A stretch of 5,272 bases of DNA from an uncultured Flavobacterium sp. GTDB taxonomy: Bacteria; Bacteroidota; Bacteroidia; Flavobacteriales; Flavobacteriaceae. The stretch is from assembly GCA_946886675.1 (NCBI GenBank), contig CAMPIZ010000150.1:1-5272 (forward strand). The letters run 5' to 3'. A program made the position numbers and the translations under genes. A model generated the notes under the pieces. It did not search any database. It was not told the origin of the DNA and saw only the letters and a program-made list of their open reading frames with translations. Of this stretch, positions 1 through 5,272 are shown in pieces. Numbering within the stretch: the stretch's first letter is position 1; every line of letters begins with the position of its first letter.

Positions 1-207
1 TTACAGTGATACCTCTACAAGTGAGAGATGCCACTATTTTTGCTTTATAGTTACGTTCTTTAATTTCATATAATAATGTTTAGGGGTTGTTTTGACTAAT
101 TTTTAGTTAAGTACCTGAGTTATGAAAATAGCAAATTGTTCATTGCTCAATTGTCCTGCTGTTGCTTATGGTAGCAGCGGGGCTATTATTGTAAGAAAGT
201 TAATAAG

Positions 208-224
208 TTAATAATTGTTATTAA
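208..224. promoter_or_regulatory. AT-rich 7-3-7 inverted repeat, operator-like
   Basis: TTAATAA at 208-214 and TTATTAA at 218-224 are perfect inverted copies around a TTG spacer. The left arm is part of a tandem direct repeat of AGTTAATA (198-205 and 206-213). Such a compact dyad could bind a dimeric regulator or form a weak AT hairpin. No regulator family can be assigned, and AT-rich dyads arise easily by chance. Confidence 0.25.
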
Positions 225-231
225 AATATAT

Positions 232-253
232 CCTGTGGCAACAGGGTGTTTTT
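232..253 (+). terminator. Small intrinsic-terminator-like hairpin
   Basis: CCTGT (232-236) and ACAGG (241-245) form a perfect 5-bp stem with a GGCA loop, followed three bases later by TTTTT at 249-253. This is the shape of a weak rho-independent terminator on the + strand. It could end an upstream transcript whose gene lies off the window, or act as an attenuator in a long aqpZ leader. The stem is short, so confidence is limited. Confidence 0.35.
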
Positions 254-291
254 AGTTGGTTAGGTCTCCTGGTGGGGAGATTTGCTATTCT

Positions 292-323
292 GCATGGCGG
301 GTTTATTGTGTAGCCCGCCTTGC
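292..323 (+). other. GC-rich hairpin just upstream of aqpZ
   Basis: GCA-T-GGCGGG at 292-301 pairs with CCCGCC-T-TGC at 314-323, giving nine pairs with one T-T mismatch around a 12-base loop. It is the most stable structure in the aqpZ upstream region. No T-tract follows (the next bases are CAGGGTAGCC), so it is not a terminator. If transcribed, it would be a 5' UTR stem ending 37 bases before the start codon. Confidence 0.4.
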
Positions 324-360
324 CAGGGTAGCCGAACCATTAAAGAAAAATAGTTAAGAT

Positions 361-1044
361 ATGAGAAAAAATATAGCGGAATTTATAGGGACTTTCTGGC
401 TTGTTTTTGCAGGCTGCGGCAGCGCGCTTATTGCGGCTTCATTTCCGGGCAACGGTATTGGCTTTACGGGGGTTTCCCTGGCTTTTGGCCTGTCTGTTTT
501 AACAGGGGCCTACGCCCTGGGTCCTGTGTCGGGAGCGCATTTTAATCCTGCTGTAACCCTTGGCCTGTATCGAAGCGGGCGCATTCCCGGCAGGGAAGTA
601 CTGCCTTATATTGTATCCCAGCTATTGGGTGCCATAGCGGCTGCGGCTGTATTGTATGTTATAGTTACCGACCATGGTATGGGTAAGGGTAGTTTTGCGG
701 CAAACGGCTATGATGTGCTCTCCCCGGGGGGCTACTCTATGAAGGCTGCTATAGTGACGGAATTTGTTATGACTTTTATTTTTGTCCTTATTATACTGGG
801 GGCTACCCACGCAAAGGCTGTAAAAGAATTTTCGGGACTGGTTATAGGTTTTACCCTTGCCCTTGTGCATTTGGTAAGCATACCTGTTACCAATACTTCT
901 GTAAATCCGGCCCGTAGTATCAGTCAGGCTCTTTTTGCGGGTGAAACAGCCCTTACCCAGCTCTGGCTTTTTATAGTTGTACCTGTTGCCGGTGCTATTG
1001 CTGCGGCAGAGGTCTATAAAAGGCTGATTGATAGAAAAAATTAA
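361..1044 (+). CDS. aqpZ: Aquaporin Z, water channel of the inner membrane
   Basis: This is a 227-residue major intrinsic protein, close to the usual size of bacterial AqpZ, carrying water passively across the cytoplasmic membrane. The sequence shows six hydrophobic segments and both half-helix NPA motifs, HFNPAVTLG (NPA at residues 62-64) and TSVNPARS (NPA at 182-184). By alignment with E. coli AqpZ, the selectivity-filter residues are Phe42, His170, Thr179 and Arg185. This is the narrow aromatic/Arg set of water-specific channels rather than the wider glycerol-facilitator set, so GlpF is rejected. The N-terminal FIGTFWLVFAGCGSA stretch is also typical of AqpZ. The start at 361 is the natural MRKNIAEFIG opening of the family. 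The gene stands alone: non-coding sequence lies before it and a strong terminator 20 bases after its stop. Role in osmotic adjustment is inferred from the family. Confidence 0.96.
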   Translation: MRKNIAEFIGTFWLVFAGCGSALIAASFPGNGIGFTGVSLAFGLSVLTGAYALGPVSGAHFNPAVTLGLYRSGRIPGREVLPYIVSQLLGAIAAAAVLYVIVTDHGMGKGSFAANGYDVLSPGGYSMKAAIVTEFVMTFIFVLIILGATHAKAVKEFSGLVIGFTLALVHLVSIPVTNTSVNPARSISQALFAGETALTQLWLFIVVPVAGAIAAAEVYKRLIDRKN

Positions 1045-1063
1045 TGACCTGGTATATTTTCTT

Positions 1064-1118
1064 CGCACCAGAGCTATAATCAATCAACAGCGATTATATG
1101 CCTCTGGTGCGTTTTTTT
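1064..1118 (+). terminator. Rho-independent terminator of aqpZ
   Basis: A 10-bp stem, CGCACCAGAG (1064-1073) with CTCTGGTGCG (1102-1111), is followed at once by seven T (1112-1118). Inside it a second 7-bp stem, TATAATC (1075-1081) with GATTATA (1092-1098), closes a 10-base loop, leaving a small internal bulge. No T-tract exists on the other side, so it works only for + strand transcription. It separates aqpZ from the thioredoxin-like gene. Confidence 0.9.
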
Positions 1119-1134
1119 AATGCATAATCTATTT

Positions 1135-1139
1135 GGAGG
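1135..1139 (+). promoter_or_regulatory. Shine-Dalgarno GGAGG that fixes the start at 1147
   Basis: GGAGG lies seven bases before the ATG at 1147. The upstream in-frame ATG at 1120 immediately follows the aqpZ terminator T-tract, and the GGAGG lies inside the reading frame it would open. The spacing therefore supports 1147 as the real start. A clear Shine-Dalgarno is notable because many Bacteroidetes genes lack one. Confidence 0.75.
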
Positions 1140-1146
1140 AATAACT

Positions 1147-2517
1147 ATGTTTTTTATTTTAGCAGTAAAACAGCCGGTCAGATATCTTTTACTTTTAGTT
1201 GCTTTTGCTGCGGTAACCACCGCAAGAGGGCAGAAATCCCAAATCATTACCGGTACTTTATCAGGCCATACATCACAGGCGGTATCCCTTTATGGTTTTA
1301 ACATGCTCAAAGATACATTGCTTGGCAGTGCCATAACCGACAGCAAAGGACACTTTGTTGTGCAATACCCGGATAAGTATACCGGAGCGGGACTTCTCAG
1401 GGTTAAAGAAGGACCTTCTGTTATCCTGTTGCTAAACCGGGAAGACCTGCAATTGCATTGGGAAGACCTGCAGGATCCCAAGGGCCTGGTTTTTGAAAAC
1501 AGTAAGGAGAATAAAGCCTTTGATAAAGGGATGACCCTGTATGCCGGGGTTGGAGCAAGACTTAGCGGCCTGTATTATTTATTGTCTTTGTATGAAAAGG
1601 ATAAGCCTTTTTACAAGACGGCTAAAAAGGAGGTTCTCCTTCAGCAGGAATTATTTTCTGATTTTATGAAGACCCTCCCTGAGAATTCTTATGTGAGCTA
1701 TTACCTGAATTTGCGAGGTTTACTGCAGGAGATTAACACGGCTGCCAATAATCCCTATTTTCCTGCCCAGGGTCTAGAGGAGGCGTTTCTGAAGCTGGAT
1801 TTTGCAGATCCGCGCCTTGTGCATTCTGGCCTGTACGGCCCTCTTTTAGAGTCTTATTTCACGATGTTGGGCAATCCGACAGTAGGTGAGGACCACATCG
1901 GTGCAATGACAAGGGCTGTGGATAGGGTAATTACCACGCTTGACTTTCAGTGTACAGCCAGAGATGATATAGGGACTTTCTTATTTAACGGCCTGGAGCA
2001 AAAAGGATTTCAGGAAGCGGCCCGACATCTGGCCAATAGGATGCTGAGTTCAGGTGATTGTCCTATTGATGTTTCCATGCGGGAGCGTTACCAGCAGTAC
2101 AGTATTCTGGATATAGGTAAAACGGCGCCTGATATTGTTTTTGACTATCCTGTTAAAGATAAAAAACGTCTCTCGGATATTAGAGCGAAATATAAATTAC
2201 TGGTTTTTGGCAGTTCGGAATGCCCCGAGTGCCAGGCGGTTATTCCTGAGCTACAACAATTCTACATTGCACATAAAGATCTGGATATAGCGGTATTGTG
2301 GATATCCACTGATCTGTCTAAAAGCGCATTTGATGCATTCCGCAGCGATCTCTCTTTCTATAGCTACTGTGACCTTAAGGGCTGGGACAGCCCTGCTGTA
2401 AAAGACTACCACGTGTTTGCCACCCCCACGCTGTATCTTCTTGATACTTCGAATACCATTATTTTAAAGCCTTCTGACAGTAACGAAGTATTGCGTTTCT
2501 TTGAGAGGAAGGGATAA
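1147..2517 (+). CDS. Exported thioredoxin-fold protein, DUF4369-like N-terminus with TlpA-like C-terminus
   Basis: Counted from 1147 the product has 456 residues. Residues 1-29 are a signal peptide: a short basic N-region, the hydrophobic core YLLLLVAFAAV, and a TTARGQ cleavage region typical of Bacteroidetes. Residues about 32-110 resemble DUF4369 (ITGTLSGHTSQAVSLYG, then a KDTLLGSAITDSKGHF beta pattern). Residues about 115-320 are mostly helical, as in relatives with a DUF5106-like middle. Residues about 325-456 form a thioredoxin-like domain with redox motif CPEC (Cys359, Cys362) after a LLVFGSSE strand, and a cis-proline loop ATPT at Pro427. Expected role: periplasmic thiol-disulfide exchange or reduction, substrate unknown. 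Three further cysteines (269, 305, 408) lie outside the motif. No reductase partner gene is nearby. An alternative start at 1120 would add nine residues, MHNLFGGIT, before the signal peptide and is disfavoured. The fold and export are secure; the physiological function is not. Confidence 0.9.
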   Translation: MFFILAVKQPVRYLLLLVAFAAVTTARGQKSQIITGTLSGHTSQAVSLYGFNMLKDTLLGSAITDSKGHFVVQYPDKYTGAGLLRVKEGPSVILLLNREDLQLHWEDLQDPKGLVFENSKENKAFDKGMTLYAGVGARLSGLYYLLSLYEKDKPFYKTAKKEVLLQQELFSDFMKTLPENSYVSYYLNLRGLLQEINTAANNPYFPAQGLEEAFLKLDFADPRLVHSGLYGPLLESYFTMLGNPTVGEDHIGAMTRAVDRVITTLDFQCTARDDIGTFLFNGLEQKGFQEAARHLANRMLSSGDCPIDVSMRERYQQYSILDIGKTAPDIVFDYPVKDKKRLSDIRAKYKLLVFGSSECPECQAVIPELQQFYIAHKDLDIAVLWISTDLSKSAFDAFRSDLSFYSYCDLKGWDSPAVKDYHVFATPTLYLLDTSNTIILKPSDSNEVLRFFERKG

Positions 2518-2571
2518 ATAGTGGTGTGGATATGGTTTGGGTATAATCTCTTGCATAAAAAATAAAATGTT

Positions 2572-2736
2572 ATGAATACTTTAATAATTAAGGCTAAGAA
2601 CGATACAAAACTTTTGGTAAAGCTTGAGCGCAGGTTAAAATATTTAAAAGAATGTGAAGCGGTTCTGATAGCTACCAGTATTTTCTACGACCGGATGGAT
2701 GAAAAGCACAAGGCTGCCATTTTTTATCATGATTAG
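2572..2736 (+). CDS. Small hypothetical protein, 54 residues
   Basis: An ATG at 2572 opens a 54-residue frame ending at TAG 2734-2736. The product starts MNTLIIKAKNDTKLL, is charged (many Lys, Glu, Asp, Arg), has no signal peptide or membrane segment, and looks mainly helical. Its opening, a beta-strand-like TLIIKAKN followed by a charged helix, recalls short Bacteroidetes proteins of the toxin-antitoxin antitoxin type, but the rest does not follow a family I can name. It begins 54 bases after the thioredoxin-like gene with no terminator visible between, so co-transcription is possible. There is no Shine-Dalgarno; an A-rich stretch precedes the start, and a two-codon ATG-TTA-TGA frame overlaps it. 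Function unknown; it may still be a chance ORF. Confidence 0.5.
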   Translation: MNTLIIKAKNDTKLLVKLERRLKYLKECEAVLIATSIFYDRMDEKHKAAIFYHD

Positions 2737-2761
2737 GCTGCAGCTAAGCTTATAAGTAGGT

Positions 2762-2995
2762 ATGGCAAATCTTTTTCCCGCATCCGGCAATGAAAGAACT
2801 CCTATCTGTTTTCATAGGGTGACTATGAACAGGACCATAGAATCTGGAAGTACCTATAAGGTTACGGCGCGCTTTTGCTGTAATTGTGGTAAACGGTTAT
2901 CCGATATTAAATTAACAATTCATAGTGGTAAAAAGAAGAGTCCTAGGTTAAGTTCCCGGCTGAAGTTCCTGGAAAGGATTTACAGGCGTTCATAA
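2762..2995 (+). CDS. Small basic hypothetical protein with a CCNCG cluster
   Basis: The frame from 2762 gives 77 residues, rich in Lys, Arg and Ser towards the end, with a Cys cluster RFCCNCGKRL around residues 38-47 resembling half of a zinc ribbon. No second Cys pair follows, so a complete zinc-binding fold is not shown. Two starts are possible. The ATG at 2762 has an AGTAGG only one base away, too close to work well. The ATG at 2825 has AGGG five bases upstream and would give a 56-residue protein beginning MNRTIESGSTYK that keeps the Cys cluster. There is no export signal. I do not recognise the family and give even odds at best that it is translated. Confidence 0.35.
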   Translation: MANLFPASGNERTPICFHRVTMNRTIESGSTYKVTARFCCNCGKRLSDIKLTIHSGKKKSPRLSSRLKFLERIYRRS

Positions 2996-3090
2996 CCGCC
3001 GGATTGCCCGTTTCTTCTGTTTTGTATTCCCTAAGTTATAATTACACCATTCAACCCCCCTCCCTGACTTACTTCTGCTGCTATTATGCC

Positions 3091-3116
3091 CGTATCGCTT
3101 ATCCGGATACGATATG
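3091..3116. other. Hairpin around the palindrome TATCCGGATA
   Basis: CGTATCG (3091-3097) pairs with CGATATG (3110-3116), including one G-T pair, around the 10-base perfect palindrome TATCCGGATA (3100-3109) with a two-base bulge. It may be part of a terminator for the preceding small ORFs, with a loose T-rich stretch at 3129-3136, or a protein-binding site. The T-rich stretch starts 12 bases after the stem, too far for a classic intrinsic terminator. Confidence 0.3.
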
Positions 3117-3196
3117 CGCTTAAGTTGTGTTCTTTTAGGGAATTAGCCTAACCCTTTGGGTAGTATGGTGCTACCTTCTTGCTTTAGCCCTGCAAC

Positions 3197-3204
3197 TACC
3201 TTTG
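3197..3204 (+). promoter_or_regulatory. Bacteroidetes-type -7 element (TAnnTTTG)
   Basis: TACCTTTG at 3197-3204 matches the Bacteroidetes primary sigma factor -7 consensus TAnnTTTG exactly and lies about 45 bases ahead of the surface-protein start at 3249, a natural promoter distance. A matching TTTG 19-21 bases upstream is missing; only TTG at 3179-3181 is near, with a spacing that is too short. Transcription would start near 3210, at a perfect 6-bp dyad (TTGTAT at 3209-3214, ATACAA at 3219-3224, loop GGAT) that could be an operator or a 5' stem. Confidence 0.35.
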
Positions 3205-3248
3205 CATGTTGTATGGATATACAAAATTGCTAAGTTAAGAGAAATTGT

Positions 3249-5272
3249 ATGAGTAGGTTCTTTATATTTTTGTTGGCGCTCTTTATTTTCGATGATGAGC
3301 AAACCGGTGTAAGTGGTTCATTTACTGATGAGATAAGATTACAACCGGAATTATCTGATAACACAGTCCCTGGTTCAGAGATGAATACAGGTGGGGCGCT
3401 ACCTGATGAGTTGTTCTATAGTATTTCCGGATCACGGGAATACTTTTTTGCCGGCCCGGTAAAGGATAGGGTTTATGACCGGATGCCCGGTAAGGGGAAT
3501 AATGCTGTAAATTCCGGCTCCTATGCCGATACGCTAAATACTAGTAAATCATTACCGGTTAATGAGGGGGATACCGTAGCAGTTCCCTCACCAGGTATGG
3601 ACAGCGCTTCGCTGGACTATGTCACAGTCAGCACAAATACTTATACTATTACCGAACTGGTTGAGGATGTGCTTATTGATTCACCTTGTGCTGTGATTTC
3701 CAATATCCAGCATTCCTCCAGCTGCGGCATAGGTAGTTTCCAGGCAAACAATTCTGCTTTTCCCTTCACAGAGGGTGTTGTACTTCGAAGCGGTAATGTT
3801 GCCGATACCCAGGGACCTTTTACCGATATTAATAACTCTACAGTCTGTACCGATTCAATAGGAACAGATTTTCAGCTGCAGGCAATCAGTAACGCTCAGG
3901 GGCAGCTTTCCACTGTTCAGGATGTTACCTATCTGGAATTTGATTTTACTCCCTTAACCGATAACTTCAGTTTTAATTTCCTTTTTGCCTCGAATGAATA
4001 CGGGGAATTCCAGTGTAACTTTGCCGATGTTTTCGGTTTCATTTTAACAAATCTCTCCACCAGTGAAGTCACCAACCTGGCTGTAGTACCCGGGACCAGT
4101 ATGCCGGTTTCTGTGAACTCGATACGAAGTTCCTTATACAATACGGTATGCCCGTCTGCCAATGATCTGTTTTTCGGCCAGTATAATCCATTTCTTCCTT
4201 CGGCACAGACCGCTATAAATATGAGAGGGCAGACCACTGTCATGCAGGCTTCGGCTGTAGTGGTGCCCAACACGCCTTACCGTATCAAACTGGTCATTGG
4301 AGATTATCAGGATACAGATTATGATTCTGCTGTTTTTATTGAAGCGGGAAGCTTTACTATCGGCTCAGCCAATATTGTTGGTACCGGTATATACGGGGGC
4401 TATGAGGGCGATTATACGATTGCCAATACTATGGCATTCTGTGCCAATACCTGCCATTTTATCCAGGCAGGATCCTCTCCGATTGCAAATGCCGGCTATC
4501 AGTGGTTTTTAGACGGAGTTTTACTCCCGGGAGAGAACAACTACAATTTAGAGGTTTGTGCACCCGGAACCTATTCCGTTATTGTGACTATTGGTGATGT
4601 GAATTCAGGCTGTGTTTTAACAGATGATGTTATAATTGAGTTCTATCCAGATCATAATACCGGGACTGCCGGAAATCTTCTGTCCTGTACGGGGTTCTTT
4701 GACCTTACTGTAAATCAACCCCTGCTTCTCAATGGGCTGCCCGGTTCTGTTTCTTTTTACCTTTCCCAGATGGATGCAGAGATAGGATTGTTATCATTGA
4801 CCAATGTATCCAACTATTTTGGATTTGACAATCAGGAAATTTTTGCCCGTGTGCAGATTGGTAGTGAGCCCTGTTATGAGATCGTTTCCTTTTTCCTGGA
4901 AGTAATGCAATGTCCAACAATCAATCTGGATCCGATTAACCCACTGCTTTTATGCGATCCTGATCAGGACGGACTGGAAGTTTTCGATCTAAGCCTTACC
5001 GATGTTTTAAACCAAAATAACTTAAGTCCGGCTCAGTACTTAGTTAGTTATTATAACTCCCAGAGTGATGCAGAAAATGGGAATAACCCGATTCTGACAC
5101 CGTTTTCCTACATTGGTACAAATGAGACCATATATGTGAGGGTTGAGGACTTTTTCAATCCTCAAAGCTATGGAGTGCAGCAATTTATACTGTCCGTAAT
5201 CCAGGTACCTGTGATCGATACCCCTGCCGATGTGGTCAGCTGCACGCCGTATACACTTCCGGCTCTTACCCA
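3249..5272 (+). CDS. Choice-of-anchor L domain surface protein, probable T9SS substrate (3' end cut by window)
   Basis: The frame runs without a stop from ATG 3249 to the window end, 674 codons so far. It is the first ATG after an in-frame TAA at 3231-3233. Residues 4-14 are a hydrophobic export core (FFIFLLALFIF) followed by DDEQTG, with no good Ala-X-Ala site. Residues 15-130 are a Gly/Ser/Asp-rich segment with no recognised domain. Residues about 132-369 form a choice-of-anchor L domain: YTITELVEDVLI, FPFTEGVVLRSGN, LEFDFTPLTDNFSFNFLFAS followed by NEYGEFQC, AVVPGTSMPVSV, and the closing DSAVFIEAGSF. Residues about 398-467 look Ig-like (YQWFLDGVLLPG, APGTYSVIVT). From about 476 on, tandem surface modules begin. 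Family members are secreted, often through type IX secretion with a C-terminal type B (gliding-motility-associated) sorting domain; that end lies outside the window, so the secretion route is inferred. Likely a cell-surface or adhesive protein. Short internal ORFs on either strand here are shadows. Confidence 0.92.
   Translation, partial: MSRFFIFLLALFIFDDEQTGVSGSFTDEIRLQPELSDNTVPGSEMNTGGALPDELFYSISGSREYFFAGPVKDRVYDRMPGKGNNAVNSGSYADTLNTSKSLPVNEGDTVAVPSPGMDSASLDYVTVSTNTYTITELVEDVLIDSPCAVISNIQHSSSCGIGSFQANNSAFPFTEGVVLRSGNVADTQGPFTDINNSTVCTDSIGTDFQLQAISNAQGQLSTVQDVTYLEFDFTPLTDNFSFNFLFASNEYGEFQCNFADVFGFILTNLSTSEVTNLAVVPGTSMPVSVNSIRSSLYNTVCPSANDLFFGQYNPFLPSAQTAINMRGQTTVMQASAVVVPNTPYRIKLVIGDYQDTDYDSAVFIEAGSFTIGSANIVGTGIYGGYEGDYTIANTMAFCANTCHFIQAGSSPIANAGYQWFLDGVLLPGENNYNLEVCAPGTYSVIVTIGDVNSGCVLTDDVIIEFYPDHNTGTAGNLLSCTGFFDLTVNQPLLLNGLPGSVSFYLSQMDAEIGLLSLTNVSNYFGFDNQEIFARVQIGSEPCYEIVSFFLEVMQCPTINLDPINPLLLCDPDQDGLEVFDLSLTDVLNQNNLSPAQYLVSYYNSQSDAENGNNPILTPFSYIGTNETIYVRVEDFFNPQSYGVQQFILSVIQVPVIDTPADVVSCTPYTLPALT
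4674..5272 (+). repeat. Tandem surface-protein modules encoded within the choice-of-anchor L gene
   Basis: This is a protein-level repeat, not a DNA repeat. Module A (residues 476-552) has C480, FDLT (484-487), SFYLSQMDAEIG (502-513), IFARV (531-535) and FFLEV (548-552). Module B (565-650) repeats the order: C569, FDLS (579-582), SYYNSQSDAENG (600-611), IYVRV (628-632) and FILSV (646-650). A third unit opens with C665-TPYTLPALT and is cut by the window; this Cys-x-x-Tyr-x-Leu-Pro-x-Leu start is common in long flavobacterial surface proteins. Unit spacing is about 90 residues. The modules probably form beta-sandwich stalk units. Confidence 0.7.

Larger units (their letters stand above)
1..360. 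other. Non-coding region upstream of aqpZ with several dyads
   Basis: No convincing gene is seen on either strand. Open stretches at the left edge end at 48-50 and 71-73 in two + frames and show no recognisable protein tail. What it does hold is a run of inverted repeats: 159-180, 208-224, 232-245, 262-283 and 292-323. A perfect TAnnTTTG match (Bacteroidetes -7 element) lies at 35-42, but no TTTG is found at the expected -33 position. The 50 bases before aqpZ are A-rich without a clear Shine-Dalgarno, which is common in Bacteroidetes. The region probably holds the aqpZ promoter and leader, and possibly the end of an upstream transcript. Confidence 0.6.

Noticed and set aside
122..211. 29-codon ORF starting MKIANCSLLNCPAVAYG
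   Set aside because: Two cysteines and a small size suggested a possible peptide gene, but there is no ribosome-binding site, no processing or modification genes nearby, and it overlaps the hairpin at 159-180 and part of the AT dyad. Chance is the better explanation.
622..1083. 153-residue open frame on the - strand overlapping aqpZ
   Set aside because: It lies almost entirely antisense to a clear aquaporin, its product is low-quality and basic without any family resemblance, and it also overlaps the terminator stem. It is a shadow of aqpZ.
1290..1481. 63-residue open frame on the - strand inside the thioredoxin-like gene
   Set aside because: Antisense to a well-supported coding sequence, Ser/Pro/Cys-rich with no domain; a shadow ORF.
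2542..2547. TATAAT hexamer before the 54-residue ORF as a -10 box
   Set aside because: No TTGACA-like -35 lies at the right distance, and Bacteroidetes primary promoters use TAnnTTTG rather than TATAAT, so a chance match is likely.
2738..2758. Run of short palindromes GCTGCAGC, AAGCTT and CTTATAAG as a recombination or attachment site
   Set aside because: Short restriction-site-like palindromes with no matching copy elsewhere in the window and no integrase or mobile gene nearby.
2985..3000. Hairpin GGCG/CGCC at the stop of the 77-residue ORF as a terminator
   Set aside because: Only four GC pairs plus two A-T pairs with a bulge, and no uninterrupted T-tract directly after it.
3929..4273. 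114-residue open frame on the - strand within the choice-of-anchor L domain
   Set aside because: The + strand frame here encodes highly recognisable domain motifs without interruption, so the antisense frame is a by-product.
4297..4512. 71-residue + strand frame inside the surface-protein gene
   Set aside because: It is out of frame with the continuous surface-protein reading frame and has no own start signal or homology.
4729..4920. 63-residue - strand frame inside the repeat modules
   Set aside because: Antisense to the repeat modules with composition typical of a shadow frame.

Overview
The window reads as chromosomal DNA from a Bacteroidetes bacterium, most likely a member of the Flavobacteriia. 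The evidence is the protein families present: a flavobacterial type choice-of-anchor L surface protein followed by cell-surface repeat modules, and a DUF4369-like/thioredoxin-fold periplasmic protein whose signal peptide ends in a Gln-containing cleavage region. Base composition is moderate (mid-40s % GC by eye). No rRNA, tRNA, CRISPR array, insertion sequence or other mobile element is visible.

Layout, all protein genes on the + strand: (1) 1-360 is a non-coding, hairpin-rich region. (2) 361-1044 is aqpZ, a water channel, closed by a strong intrinsic terminator at 1064-1118. (3) 1147-2517 is an exported DUF4369-like/TlpA-like thioredoxin-fold protein; its start is placed at 1147, not the upstream ATG at 1120, because a GGAGG sits just before 1147. 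(4) 2572-2736 and 2762-2995 are two short hypothetical ORFs of uncertain reality. (5) 2996-3248 is an intergenic region with several dyads and one Bacteroidetes-type -7 element. (6) 3249-5272 is a large secreted surface protein, open at its 3' end and cut by the window edge after 674 codons. It contains a choice-of-anchor L domain, an Ig-like segment and the start of a series of surface-protein repeats. By homology with the family it probably continues to a type IX secretion sorting domain outside the window.

The genes do not form one obvious pathway. aqpZ is an isolated transcription unit. The thioredoxin-like gene may carry the 54-residue ORF as a downstream partner. The surface protein looks like its own unit with its own promoter. 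No new biological system can be demonstrated here. The items most worth a second look are the roughly 115-residue extra N-terminal segment and atypical signal peptide of the surface protein, the two small unassigned ORFs, and the structured leaders ahead of aqpZ and the surface protein.
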